Shown here in pieces: positions 1 through 11,485 of a stretch of 64,000 nucleotides of DNA. The position numbers were made by a program, and so were the translations under genes. This DNA comes from Smallanthus sonchifolius (taxonomy: Eukaryota > Streptophyta > Magnoliopsida > Asterales > Asteraceae): positions 80,351,501-80,415,500 of the forward strand of contig CM042028.1 in assembly GCA_023525975.1 (NCBI GenBank). Reading direction: 5' to 3'. The notes below the pieces were generated by a model, which searched no databases, was not told the DNA's origin, and was given only the letters and a program-made list of their open reading frames with translations. How positions within the stretch are numbered: position 1 is the first letter of the stretch; each line of letters starts with the position of its first letter.

Positions 1-231
1 TATATATATATATATATTTGAAATTTTGTATTAACATTTAAACGAACATAAATGAATGGACATAAACGAACATAAATGAGCGAACGTTCACGAACATAAA
101 CGAACGTTCACGAACATAAATGAACGATCGAAACATGTGTTCATGTTCGTTCGTTTATTAAATAAACAAACTTAAACGAACTCCCTGCCGAACAGTTCAT
201 GAACTGTTCACTGAATGTTCGATTCGTTTAC
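1..231. repeat. Dispersed repeat, CGAAC/GTTCG-rich, left end off window
   Basis: A TA dinucleotide run (1-18) is followed by many overlapping CGAACATAAACGAACG-like words and their complements up to about 231. Such GTTCG/CGAAC arrays are typical of plant MITE-like repeats. The right edge adjoins the truncated end of the copia element, so this repeat probably lies at the breakpoint. No ends or target duplication are visible, so the superfamily is not assigned. Confidence 0.35.
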
Positions 232-2007
232 AGGCATACATGGAATGGTTAGGTGTCTAGCAATCCCATTTCTCTTGCAAAAACTATTGAACTCTCCATT
301 ACAGAATTCCAGACCATTGTCAGTCCTTAGTTTTTTCACTTTCCTTTATGTTTGTGTTTCTACAAGGACTTTCCACTCCTTAACTCTATCAAAGGCCTCT
401 GACTTGTGTTTTAGAATATAAACCCATACTCTTCTTGAATAATCATCTATTACAGACAAGAAATAAGATGCACCTCCTAGAGAAACATTCCCAGTAGGCC
501 CCCACAAATCAGCATGTATATAGTCTAGAATCCCCTTGGTTATATGAATTCCTTTACTGAACTTTACTCTTTTGGCTTTTTCCCAAAATACAGTTTTCAC
601 ATGAACCATAGTCACAATTATTCAGACCATTTATCACATTCTGCTTTTCAATTAAACAAGGCTTTGATCACTCATATGACCTAGTCTCATATGCCATAGT
701 ATGACTTGATTGACTGGTTTATCCTCTGCAATAGAGGTTGACCCCAGAACAACCTGGCCATCTAAAGCATAAGTATTGTTCTCTCTCCTAGTACCAGTTA
801 ACATAATCAATGAACCCTTCACTACTTTTACCCTGCCATCTCTCATATTCACATGATAACCCTGCCTTTCAAAGGTTCCCAATGAAATCAGGTTCCTCTT
901 CAACTCAGGAATAAATCTCACATTCTTAAGATCTATGACAGTTTCATTATCCAACTTAAAACATATAGTGCCCATACCTTGTACTTTGCATGGTCTATCA
1001 TCTCCAAGTTGTACAATACCACTGGCTTCCATAACTAGTTCCTTAAAGAACTCCTTGCAAGTTGTCATATGGTATGACCACCCTGAGTCCATGACCCAAT
1101 CTTGACTGGTCCCTGACTTGGTTACCATGAGCACATATGTACTCTCATAACCATCTTCTTGACTTTCATATTGACCATTATTAGAGCCTTTTCCCTTGTT
1201 AAACTAAGCCTTCCTTTTATTCCATTCAGGGCATTCCCTCTTCAGGTGTTTTTCTGAGTTACAAACAAAACACCTAAGCTTTCCCCTAGACTTGGATCTT
1301 GGCCTTTGATTCTTGCCTTTGTTAAACCTCTTCCCCTTACAATTAGACCATCAGACCCCTCATCCTTTGATTCACCCATCTTTTGCAGTTCTTTAGAATT
1401 CATGGTTGCCACTACTTCTTCCATTGACAAACTATCTCTACCAAACATGAGTGTGTCTACAAAATGCTCATATAGGTTTGGTAGAGATGACAAGAATATA
1501 ATTGCCCTATCTTCTTCATCAATTTCAACCTCTATGTTCTTAAGATCTAAGATAATCTTATTGAATTCATCAATATGATCTTCTATTGACTTACCAGAGA
1601 TCATCTTGAACATATACAACCTCTTTTTTCAGATAGAGCCTGTTGGCCAGTGATTTTGTCATGTAAAGGCTTTCTTACTTTGCCCAAACACCAGCAGTAG
1701 TCAATTCCTTTGAAACCTCTCTGAGCACACGGTCACCAAGACTGAGTATGATTGCGTTATGCGCATTCTCCATCACCTCCTTCTTTTCTTTATCAGTCAT
1801 CGTTGCCGGCAACCCTTCTTCGCCTTTCACAGCATCGACGACACCTTGATGAACCAAGAGTGCCCTCAGCTTCAATCTCCAAAGACTGAAGTCGTTTCTT
1901 CCGTCAAATTTCTCGATATCAAACTTTGCCACATTCACCATCTTCAATCGTATTGCAAATTGGATCAATTCACCTTTTTCAATCGAGCTTTCAAGCTCTG
2001 ATAGCAA
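232..2007 (-). pseudogene. Copia gag-pol remnant
   Basis: The polyprotein is spread over several broken frames. 2007-1675 is the gag N-terminus (FDGRNDFSLWRLKLRALL). 1619-1242 is the UBN2-type gag body, followed in another frame near 1255-1210 by a CCHC zinc knuckle (CFVCNSEKHLKREC). 1134-652 has the aspartic protease motif DSG (WVMDSGWSYH) and a GAG-pre-integrase end (LWHMRLGHMS). 615-346 is the integrase core (HADLWGP, SVIDDYSRRVWVY), continuing in a shifted frame to LRTDNGLEF near 310. The integrase glutamate and everything after it are absent. Stops and frameshifts separate all blocks. Confidence 0.85.
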
Positions 2008-2008
2008 T

Positions 2009-2402
2009 TGTAAACGTTAACATGGAATAAAACGAAGAATCAGATCAAAAGATTAACGCCAAATGCTTCTTGCTTTATTGAATCGAAATCGACAAACGAA
2101 TACAAAATGAAACTGAATCAATTACAGAATTGAATGATCAAGAACTAGAACAAAAACCCCCCAATTAACAAAGCTTATAAACCTTATCACATGTTAACAG
2201 AATGTTAACAAACTTATTTGAGAAAATGACAGAAACAGTCCTTCTACTTCTTTAACTGATTTGCCCTTCATCTTTCCAAACTTGACACTTCTTGCCCAAA
2301 CTTTATAAAAACCTCAATAGTTGACTAACCAAAACCAAACTGTTGACCATTTGACTTTGACCTCTGTTGACCTCCTTTGACTTCTATAACCACTATATAA
2401 CA
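2009..2402 (-). repeat. Copia LTR
   Basis: The segment begins TGTAAACG and ends ATATAACA on the plus strand, giving TG...CA termini, and abuts the primer-binding site with two bases between. About 394 bp long. Its partner LTR is not in the window. The outer end is inferred from the TG...CA rule and could be off by some bases. Confidence 0.55.
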
Positions 2403-5400
2403 AGACGTGAAAATGTAATCACTACCTTATTAGTGAAAAGTTTGTAGATTGATGATCTCTAACTTTAAAGGAGAATTTTAGTGGAGAAGAACACTTGGTG
2501 TAAGATTAAGGGGTGGAAGTAAGATGTATTGATTAACATCTACCCTAACTACTTTATTTGATCTTTTGTCTCGTTATTTTCGATCTCTTATTTATTTCAT
2601 TACACGTCATAATGATAAGTCAAGCTAAAACTGCTTATGTAGTCGTCAACATTTTTGAAGAATTTAAAAGGAACCTATTCAGTTGTCCTAGGTTCATACA
2701 CGAACCATCGACCTACAAATCGAACCAACATGACCCCTCAATTGAACAGCACAATTGCAACTTTGCAGATGCATCATTGCTAACCACATGGTGAACCTAT
2801 GTGACGGCTGACTATGTTGGTCTGCTCTCAAGGGCGGTGTGAGGGATGGCAGTATATGATCTTCATGAGCCGCTATGACCAGGGGTTTGAAGAATAATTT
2901 GTTAGCATGCCATGAGTAAAAGAATATAAAATTATGTTACCTATAAATATAATTATTAAAAAAATATTGTTGGTAGAAAAAAATAATGCTATTTCTAAAA
3001 CTTTTTAAAATAAGATTTATAAGTGTGAAAATGTATCACTATAAAATCTTTAAGGTCGTGACACGATAGTAAACATTTAAGTCCCATTAGAGGTATAAGG
3101 TTTAAGGGTCTTGTGAATGTTTCAATAACGCGTTCTCACGATTAAAAAATTATTACTATTTGTTGAATAGTAAGTTACAGTTTATCGACCCCTCCTGTAT
3201 ATGAAAGCATTGCTTCACTATGAACATCAATTCCCTTCCATATATTCTATCGATATGCAAAATATAAAATTCTCGTTTAAAGCCACATATCTTCTATCAG
3301 CACAGCTAGTCTTTTGCCTAGCAAAGTTTGTTGGTCCAATGTTCTTTAGATGCTATGTTCATGGTACTATACTTCACATCAGACTAATCAATTTAAAGGA
3401 CGAAGAATAATTACATAATGACGTTAATCAGTGTTCGAAGAACCATAATCTTGTTCTTATCTTATAACAAAATATATTAGGTTGACAAGAATCAAAGAAT
3501 CTTGAAGAGTTACTTTTCAAGATATATTTTGATATGATAAGGATTCCAAATATAGGAAAGATTATGTACCTAAAAGACCATCAACATGAAGAGGAATCAT
3601 TTTTTTTTCTTTTTCATGAAATTATGCTCACAAATATTTTACTATTTCCAGCCTAAAATATTGTTCGCTCACAGTTCAAAAACATTAAAAAAAACATAAT
3701 TATTGTTTAGTAAAATAACAATTTATTCTTCCATAATTCTTCTAGTTATGTTGTATTATTTTTATATGGTAATTTCATGTATTTCTTTTAAAACTTGCAT
3801 AATATCAAGATCATAATATGAAATATACTTATTTAAAATGTCACAATACTAAATATAATATATAACATGATCATTTTAATCTTCAATTTCAACTTCTCAT
3901 TTTCCAAAGACTTCTCTATAATAAACATAAAACACTTTAAACTCTCATAAAAATGTAAGCTTAACTAAACCCTAAACTCGTCGGAAAATCCAAAACGACC
4001 CCAACATCAGTCACCCCTATATGTACCAATAGCAAGCTTGGCAAAATGGGTGGGTTGAGTTGGGTTGGGTTGGGTAACAGATAAAAAATAGATATATCTG
4101 ATATTATAATGTTTTTGTTTGATAAATATAACATTACGCATGTTACAAGATGAATATATGGAATTTCCTATATTTTGAATTAGGGAAAATGAAATGTGTA
4201 ATCTTTTACAAGGATAAAAGATATGAAAAAACCATACTTATTTTTTATATAAGTTTAGAAAACTAGCAAATTATAACAAATTACTTAAAATATTTACCTT
4301 TTTGAAATGTAACGGGCCTTTAATACAATTCTTTAACTCATTTCAACCTAACCCGACCAATATTATCAACTTGTTTGGGTTTGGTTGCAATGGGTGTACA
4401 AATAAACTTTTTATGCGGGTTAGAATAACCTTTTAAATTGTCAAATATTATTAGTTTAATTAATTACTTTTGTCTTCATCCAATAGCAGCTCTTTGAGAT
4501 AATATGGTTACCAAGAGATGATTGTGGCTTCCACTACCAAAAATTGGTGCTTCAAATCCAATTAAGATCAGTGGTTGTGCCAAGATATTATGTCAAATAT
4601 AGGTTCCTGATTATATCCTGCTTTTAATAAAAAAAAATATTGTCCACAATATAGTAATAGAATAATAAAAGATGGAAGAATCATGCGATTAATTAATTGG
4701 AAGCAGTTTACATAAAGAAACGACGTCATTTTAAGTAGAAGCACCACAAATGAGATATTAGGGTCCATAGATTTAAACCATAAAATTTTCAATAACTAAA
4801 TAATTATATTACATAACTTACTACTAATAAAAATCGTTGGTTCTAAATGTATAACAAAAAATATCTCTAACATGATGGTTGTGGGTTTAAGACTCACAAA
4901 TAATAGATGTTAAGTTTGTATACCGCTTATAATTGCCAAATTATAATTAATACAAAGTTGCTTAATTAATATACATTATAAATTAATTGAATGTAATTAC
5001 AATGTTCCTTTAAAACAAATTTAATATGTATGCATGTTTGTTTCGGACTTTTGGTACAACATCCGGAGGTAAATAAACCCTTCCTATATTTGGGTGCAAA
5101 TTTCAACAGAAATTCGAACATAAAGACGTCAAGAAGAACTTGATTGAGGTCCGTATTTGACAAGGTTCCCTTCAAACAAATTTCACGTGTATACGCGTCT
5201 CTTTCGGTATCCAATTAAAGCAACATGACTACAAAGATGACCAAACTTGTCTGAATTTGCACTAGGTATTCGCTTTATCTTTGAGCAAGAACGCAACGAC
5301 ACATGCACGTATTTGTATATTGATGTGTATATGTATTGTACAAAACCAAAGTAGAGACCAATGATTTAAGTTATGTTAATCAGATTTTAAGTTGCATTAA

Positions 5401-6022
5401 CATGCAATTAAATAATTTTAATAAGCAAAATAAGGACAGAGCAAAATTGCTTTCGTGCGACAGTGGGAGCTGCATCCGAGGTAGTGGTAACTGTAGGACT
5501 CAGACATGGGATGGAACCATCGATGTATCCAAATAAGCCGTTGGTGATCAAGAAAGGCTCAATCATGGTCTTTCAATACCCATGGTTCGTGGGAGAGAGT
5601 GTGAAGGCAAACTTGTGAGAGTTGTGAGACGACCTTTCGGTTGCTGCATGTAAAAGCAAGAATTGTTGTCATTCTTAGTGTCGCCAAAAGGAGTGTCGCG
5701 TTAATGTCGTTAGCAGTGTCGCTGCTAGTGTCGACAAGTTGAACTTGCGTTCAAAAGAGGAATGTCGTTGATGCTTAGTGTCACGGATGTGAAGAATGTC
5801 ACCGTTTGGACAATGTCACTGGGTGAATATTTGCAGAAACTAGATCTGAAAAATGTAGATTCCAGATAAAAGAGAGATCCAAATAAGAAACAAATCTGAT
5901 AGAAAGATTCCTAATGCCTTGAAGATCGATTTGTAACGATCTGAAAAAGAAACAAGCACCAATGTTGGACGCCGATGGTGGCATGCGGCGGCTGTGTGGC
6001 GGCAGACGGTGGTAGACGATGG
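2403..6022. other. Intergenic, no gene recognised
   Basis: AT-rich DNA without convincing coding sequence. Visible items are a short GGGTTGGGT-like run near 4045-4075, two diverged copies of a roughly 60-bp segment (about 4999-5060 and 5160-5217, both with AAACAAATTT and TTTCGG), and a cluster of GTGTCG/ATGTCG words at 5676-5815. The last part (5940-6022) is GC-richer and leads into a copia-type primer-binding site. Confidence 0.5.
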
Positions 6023-6026
6023 CTTG

Positions 6027-6122
6027 GCTCTGATACCAAGTTAAACACCGTAATGTCTGTGTAAATGTGTTGTTGTATTGACAAATTGTAAATTAGGGTT
6101 TACAAGAATAAGGGTGATATAC
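6027..6122 (-). repeat. Copia primer-binding site with LTR fragment
   Basis: The string GCTCTGATACCA (6027-6038) is the complement of the plant tRNA-iMet primer-binding site TGGTATCAGAGC. In minus-strand orientation the adjoining 6039-6122 would be the 3' part of an LTR, which the non-LTR element interrupts or abuts. No gag is readable at lower coordinates, so this is a fragment or a non-coding derivative. Confidence 0.4.
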
Positions 6123-7880
6123 TTTTTTTTTTTTTTTTTTTTATACAAATCATTATATTAGTCATTCAACAAGGCAAATTACATAAGGATAGCAGGTAGA
6201 CGGGCAACAAACTGCGCCGCCATCCCCTTCTGAATGGAAAACCCTAATCTACTAAAAACAAAGCCTCGCCCCTGAGGAGTCGTAAAGTTGCTGTGGACCA
6301 CACGCTGAACTCTAGCCAAGAACCGAACCGCCTCCGGCGCCAAGGAGCCGAACGTGTCAAACGCCAGGGGGACAAAGGCATGCTGATTATCCTCACAAGC
6401 TTTCGCGTGCTTTTCCACCTTCTTTGACTCTGCTTTCATAACCGCTTGCCCCGCCACAAACCCATTTTCCCGCAACCCAGCTAGGGGGGATACACCTGTG
6501 AGATCGACACAAGCATGTTTCCCGCCCTCCCAACCAAAAACTAGCACGTCCGCCGAGCGTAGGGTGGACCTCCCTTCCGCCGGGTCCGTAAGAAAATTAA
6601 CCGGTGCCTCTTTCTTTGCCGAGATCCCTGCTCGTCTGAGAATATCCATTAACGCGTCTCGAACAAAATCATGGCGATACTTAAACCCCGGCAGCTCTCT
6701 ACAGTGTAACACATGGTCCCCGTATTTATCTAGGCATGCTTTACGGCAGACTGGGCAAGTTTCATCATTCGGGAACATGGGGATCATCAGACGGTACTTA
6801 AGGATTGACCGGTACTCCACCGCTGACATACGTTGACCCAGACCTTCAATAGGAATAACAGTTAAGAAATCCTGGGCGTGAGGCCTCTGTAAGCATTCAA
6901 TGACGGCTTTCTGGCGAGGGGACAAAAGGAAATCTTCTCCCCAACTTTGTGCGATTCGACAACAAAGGGCATTCGCCAAAGTTTTCTGTGGTTTTTTGGG
7001 GGCGGTGTCCTTGTTAGAGAAACCGCCGAGATCAAAATCAGGGAGAGATTCATGCAATCGATCCAGGGCGCTGGCATAATCTGGGTCAGTGGTAGCAACC
7101 CCACTGTTGCGTAAGATGTGGTCCTGCAACTCCCAAGATTGAGACCTGGAAGCCACAAAGGCATAGGCAGCCACATCCCGGGCCGACAGAAGGCCCAACC
7201 CACCTAGCCGCATCGGCAAGGTCGCGATCCGCCACTGGAGTTCACCAAAAAAAGGGCCCCCACATACGACAATGTCTTCTATTGCCTCTCGAAGGCCTTT
7301 ATCAAAACATGAAACCGCATCATCCACAAAGGGGGGTTGGCAAGTTCGCAAACCAAATAGCAACTTTGCAACCCCCATACAAGATCTAAGCAAGAGGAGT
7401 TCGCTTTGAGGATCCCGCAACAAGGGAAGGTGTCCCATGATGTCAACAGCTCGCATTGCCCTCTTAGCCGTTAGACCGCTAATAAAACTGGCATCACAGC
7501 TGACTGCCCCTCCTAGCAGTTTAACACCTCTCTCCGGCCTCCCAATCTCACTGGGGAAAAGCCCTGGCCGGACCTTCACCCCGTTACATGTTGGCCAAAA
7601 TACCTCAGTTTTTCTAATATTAAGCCGTAGCCCCAAGGCTGGACCCTCCGAACCGATGATGTCAAGAGCTTTAGCAACCTGAACAGCGTCCCCGATAACC
7701 GTCCCGTCATCCAAGTACCAACATGGAAGGGGAGTTTGCATTTTTCCTGCACCTGAAGCACTAAGGGGTGTAAGGCTAGGGCAAAAAGCAAAGGTCCCAA
7801 GAGATCCCCCTGCTGGACCCCCGTGAATGCCCCGATGCAGTCATTCCCTACGTATAGCCTAGCAGGCTGGGCATACATAA
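6123..7880 (-). mobile_element. 5'-truncated non-LTR retrotransposon (LINE)
   Basis: On the minus strand a reverse transcriptase reading frame is followed by a short untranslated tail and a poly(A) tract (seen as about 20 T at 6123-6142). The element starts abruptly inside the reverse transcriptase near 7880, the usual 5' truncation of LINE insertions. No clear target duplication was found. Confidence 0.8.
6179..7878 (-). pseudogene. Non-LTR reverse transcriptase with C-terminal zinc finger and endonuclease-like domain
   Basis: Minus strand, in two frames joined near 7735 by one frameshift. The upstream part (7878-7576) holds the reverse transcriptase block GVQQGDLLGPLLFALALHP; the long part (7741-6179, 520 codons) begins with the catalytic YLDD motif (WYLDDGTVIGD) and the following LNIRKTE block. 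A thumb/linker region follows. Near residues 330-350 is a zinc finger of form C-x2-C-x10-H-x3-C (CPVC...DHVLHC). Further on, RSADVLVFGWEGG...CVDLTGV resembles the R-PD...D core of restriction-like endonucleases carried by R2/NeSL-type LINEs. This differs from the APE-type L1 and RTE elements usual in flowering plants. The clade assignment is inference from motifs; the reverse transcriptase call is firm. Confidence 0.8.
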
Positions 7881-8287
7881 TGTACCTCTAACATTTACTA
7901 ATTACATTTGTGTATAATATTTTTTCTCAATGATCTACTTTTGATTTGTTGCATTCTTGTGCATTTGTATGATCATGTGATGTATTCATGCATGACAGAT
8001 GTTTTGTGTGCTGTTTCTTAACCTATTTTCGTGTACTTGCTTTTATTAAACCTTATGTACTTATGTTCTTTAAAATGGAATTAGAAGCAAATTCATTAAG
8101 GGCCGAAGCCCAAACCCAATAAGGGAAATGGTGACATTTTGCTTGCTTCCCAAAACACAAGGTAAAGAGGTGCAAGATGATTATTGCTCATTAGCGCTTG
8201 ATAAACAACTAAACTAGCGTTACAACATTTGTAATGGATTATCATTGTTTGGGAAGCCGACAGACATTCGTTATAGTTGCGGAACTT
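7881..8287. other. Intergenic, nothing recognised
   Basis: AT-rich sequence without coding potential or clear repeat ends. It includes GGGCCGAAGCCCAAACCCAAT near 8101, a low-complexity motif common in plant repeats. Confidence 0.4.
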
Positions 8288-8864
8288 GAAAAATTAAATT
8301 GCGGAGGCCGAAAATATTACACATAAAAAACCAAAATTTTAGGCTTTTGTTCTGGATTAAAAGGGGCCCAAACACTATAACTAATATGGAATAAACCTAG
8401 TGAGCCAAAATTAATACTAGTAAGCAAAAAATTGGAAGGGGGGAGGACATGGGCCCCTCTGGCCCTAATAAACAATGTTTTCAGAACCGGACCGGACGTC
8501 GAACCGGTCTCCTTACCGGTCCACTGGTCGGACCGGTCCGACCGGATTTAAGAACCGGACGACGTCATAAATATTATAAAAATATATCAGTCTAAATAGC
8601 TTTTAATCCTTTCAAAAACCACCAACAAGTCAATTCCAATAATTTTAAACTAACAATTACCTACGAAATAAGAAGCCAAGAGACTTAAAAAAGATTAAAA
8701 AAAAAAAAAGTCAAGCGGTTCAACCGGTCCGACCACCGGTTCGCTGCAGAAACGGTTCAACACATGTAACCGGACCGGTCAGACCACCGGTTCCCGGTCC
8801 GACCGGCCGGTCCGGTCCGGGTTTCAAAACATTGCTAATAAGTTCCGCCCATGCATTCGTAGAG
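8288..8864 (+). repeat. Dispersed repeat, copy 1 (interrupted by a MITE)
   Basis: 8288-8464 plus 8843-8864 match 56926-57125 in the same orientation (shared words GAAAATATTACACATAAAA, CAAACACTATAACTAATATG, GGGCCCCTCTGGCCC, GTTCCG-CCATG). In this copy the last two words are separated by the inserted MITE at 8473-8834. Family unknown. Confidence 0.6.
8473..8834. mobile_element. hAT-type MITE, CCGGTCCG-rich
   Basis: A 362-bp element with inverted ends CAATGTTTT / AAAACATTG, flanked by CTAATAAA (8465-8472) and CTAATAAG (8835-8842), a 7-of-8 match consistent with the 8-bp duplication of hAT elements. Both arms are dense in GAACCGG and CCGGTCCG words that fold back on each other. The insertion splits the older repeat, which proves it moved. 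Confidence 0.8.
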
Positions 8865-9079
8865 TTTCAGTCCTAATTCAAGGACGCCCATAGACGAACT
8901 TTGACGGACCCACACCTTGCACCCATTTCCAATATTAATATTACATAAAAATTAATGAAATTTAAACTATCAAGATGCTCTTTTGTTCTCTGTGGCTCAC
9001 AAAAGAAGATGACGTGTATATTATCTTGCCCTCTTGCAAATATTCACCCAACTGGACAAACCCCACCACCTTTTCCTCC

Positions 9080-9090
9080 TATTTATAAGG
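9080..9090 (+). promoter_or_regulatory. TATA box of the RADIALIS-like gene
   Basis: TATTTATAAGG lies 82 bp upstream of the start codon, a normal distance for a plant core promoter with a short leader. Confidence 0.55.
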
Positions 9091-9171
9091 AGCTTCCATT
9101 CATGAGACCCTTCAAACCACCCCCTTGACTTCATATCATCTTCTTGAGTATCCAAAATAGCATCAAGCTCC

Positions 9172-9396
9172 ATGTACTCAAGTACCTCCACCTCCACTTG
9201 GACGCCCCAACAGAACAAATTGTTCGAGAGAGCCCTTGCGGTATACGATAGAGACACCCCTGATCGGTGGCAGAAGATTGCAAGGGCCGTGGGTGGTAAA
9301 ACTGCAGAAGAAGTGAAGAGACACTATGATGTGCTGATTGAAGACCTTAGGCACATCGAGTCCGGCAACGTTCCGTTTCCAAACTACAGACGTTAG
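9172..9396 (+). CDS. RADIALIS-like single-repeat MYB (SANT) protein
   Basis: A 74-residue intronless protein that consists almost entirely of one SANT/MYB-like domain. It has the RAD-family signature: TWTPQQNKLFERALAVYD near residues 9-26, the DTPDRWQKIARAVGGKT stretch, and the closing VKRHYDVLIEDLRHIESG and PFPNYR. Length and ends match the RAD-like family (about 75-100 residues), so the gene looks complete and functional. RAD-like proteins are small nuclear factors; snapdragon RADIALIS competes with DRIF-type MYB partners and controls flower asymmetry and growth. Which paralogue this is cannot be told from the window. The start codon follows a TATA box at 9080-9090, and the reading frame has no lesion. 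Confidence 0.93.
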   Translation: MYSSTSTSTWTPQQNKLFERALAVYDRDTPDRWQKIARAVGGKTAEEVKRHYDVLIEDLRHIESGNVPFPNYRR

Positions 9397-10988
9397 TCTA
9401 AATTAATGGCAACAGCGAGGTAAATCAATAATGTGATTCAGACGATCACTGAATACAAAATTCAGTTTAACGTGCAGATTTATCATCTATCATCTGGTAA
9501 TGTTTGTTCGATTTCATATAGTGTATGCATTGTAATATTGATGAATTTGATGAATATAAGATATAATTCAATGTTAGATTTCTTATAAATGAATGGTTAT
9601 AGCCTGCAATTGAACAGGACGGAGAGCACTGCCACATATGGGCGTCTCTACGGTACAAGCAGCTAAAGCAACCGTTATAGGCCTCCAAAATTTAAGTGCC
9701 CAAAAAGTTTTAAAAAAAACTACTTTAATATATATTCTAAGTTGAAAATATACGTGATATTCCACCAATTTTAGTCTTTTTGAAGAGAAATGAGAAAAGA
9801 TAACAAAATGATTAAGGGTTACTGACACTTACTGTAATAACATTCGGTCTAAACATTAATATTATACGTTTTGACGCTCTATGAAGTAACATTTAAAAAC
9901 TTTCATATATTTAGAACACTTTCACAAAAGGCCTCAATTTCAAAGTTCGTTTTAGGCCTCAAAATATGTTGAGTCGTCCATGTTGCGACAAATATGGTAA
10001 TCTGATAATCTGTCCCGCAAAAGGGGTGTTTGGTGCTGTCTTATGAATTATGAGAGTCAATTTGAAGAAAAAGAATTAGTTACCTACTTAATCTGCCCTC
10101 CAACTAGCCCTCCAACTAGCCCTTTTCACTCAGTTTTCCTCTTAAGTCAACCCTAATTGGCATCTCCATCATCTCGCACGCTACCTTTTCACTTATTCGA
10201 TCGCCGCTTTATTCTTCATTCTATCGCTACAGATACCTTCAATCTTCAACGATGATTCAATCTTTGTGTTTATTTTGTTTTCATTTTAATTATTAATCTC
10301 TGTTTCTAATTCTTAGGAAATCTTCAGGTTTCCTTCTGTCCTGCTTGCAGCAAAACAATCGAAAGATCTTCATTGTCGTTCTTCAGGTTGGTATTGTTAT
10401 TGGGGTATGATTATATTCCATCCCTTCCTCGTAATGGACCTTTGATTTCATATTTGTGCTTTTCTGGATGCAAATATGTTATAGAACTGGTTATGAAATG
10501 CAAATTCAATAGTCTTCATTGTAGTGTTTTTATTTGGAAATCAAATATTGTAATTCTTTTGTTGGAAGTAACACCATTGAAGTCCAAAAGTTGAAATCGA
10601 TACATAGTGCTTGGAACAATTAATCAAAAATACTCACCTAGAAGACTTTTGAAAGTTGAATGTGGTATAAGTAACTTTAATATTAATGGCGTGAATCGAT
10701 CCGGACGTTATTGGACCGCTTTCGGTTTATCTTTTCGGTTTTAGATGTTAATTTTGTTCGGTGGTTGACTAAACAAAAATATTAATGAATAATAAATTGT
10801 ATGTTAGATTATTCTCCTTTCTTACTCCATGACTTATTTCAAGCATGGATTGTTTATTTGTTTAGTATGCGGTTTAAGGCTAGCTGAAAAGAGACTTGAG
10901 ATTTAAACATATTATAAAAATGAGTTGGAATGAGAAAGAATTCATGAACCAAAAGAAAAAAAATCGAGGAACGAACTCTTGTGGAGAT
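9397..10988. other. Intergenic, 3' flank of RAD-like gene and unassigned repeats
   Basis: No convincing gene. 9598-9990 carries GGCCTCAAAATT-like words typical of degraded hAT MITEs. 10110-10330 is pyrimidine-rich and resembles a 5' leader, but no coding exon follows: the 73-codon frame at 10373-10594 has no recognisable domain. Confidence 0.4.
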
Positions 10989-11304
10989 TGTTGACAGCTA
11001 CTAATGTGGAGATTGTTAATAAAAATGCTTCAATTCGGTCAAATAAGACAAACATGTTTAAGGGCATATTAGTCTTTTATGTCGTGTTTTCTGTTAACCA
11101 TTCTTTGGTTAGATAGGATTAGTTGAGGTAGTAGATTAGGTCATTTCCTAGACAACTAAGATTTTCAATTTCTTTTCTTTTGTAATTGTTGAGTGATAAG
11201 TAATAAAGAGATAATCGTTTGAGACTGAGTATATTCTCTATTTTCAATTCTTGATTTGGTTTCATTATTGTTTGGATTGGGAATTTCGTATTTTACATTC
11301 AACA
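10989..11304. repeat. Probable solo LTR (316 bp)
   Basis: Begins TGTTGACAGC and ends TTACATTCAACA, so the termini are the perfect 6-bp inverted pair TGTTGA/TCAACA expected of a copia LTR. An AATAAA-like signal (AGTAATAAAGAG, about 11200) lies in the 3' part. No 5-bp target duplication is visible, so the call is tentative. Confidence 0.45.
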
Positions 11305-11485
11305 GTTTTCACCTTACAACTTTTAAAATATGAAATTTTATAAAATTCGGAATTAGCCGTTGCGACGTGCTTATTTTTATCAACGTTTCGAAGCATATTT
11401 TTTTATATAAAGTTCTGAATCTTATCAACAATCTCACCCCAATGCATTTACGTCACGGTTTAATTTTTATACAAAGTTCCTTATA

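Larger units (their letters stand above)
232..2402 (-). mobile_element. Truncated Ty1/copia retrotransposon (5' half, minus strand)
   Basis: Read on the minus strand the order is LTR (2402-2009), a tRNA-iMet-type primer-binding site (2006-1995, TGCTATCAGAGC), gag, protease, GAG-pre-integrase and the start of integrase. That order (integrase before reverse transcriptase) and the primer site identify Ty1/copia. The copy stops inside integrase near 232, where unrelated repeat DNA begins, so reverse transcriptase, RNase H and the second LTR are missing. It is a dead fragment. Confidence 0.85.

Noticed and set aside
10373..10594. 73-codon frame after a leader-like stretch
   Set aside because: No domain, no splice context and no conservation that can be judged here; too weak to call a gene.
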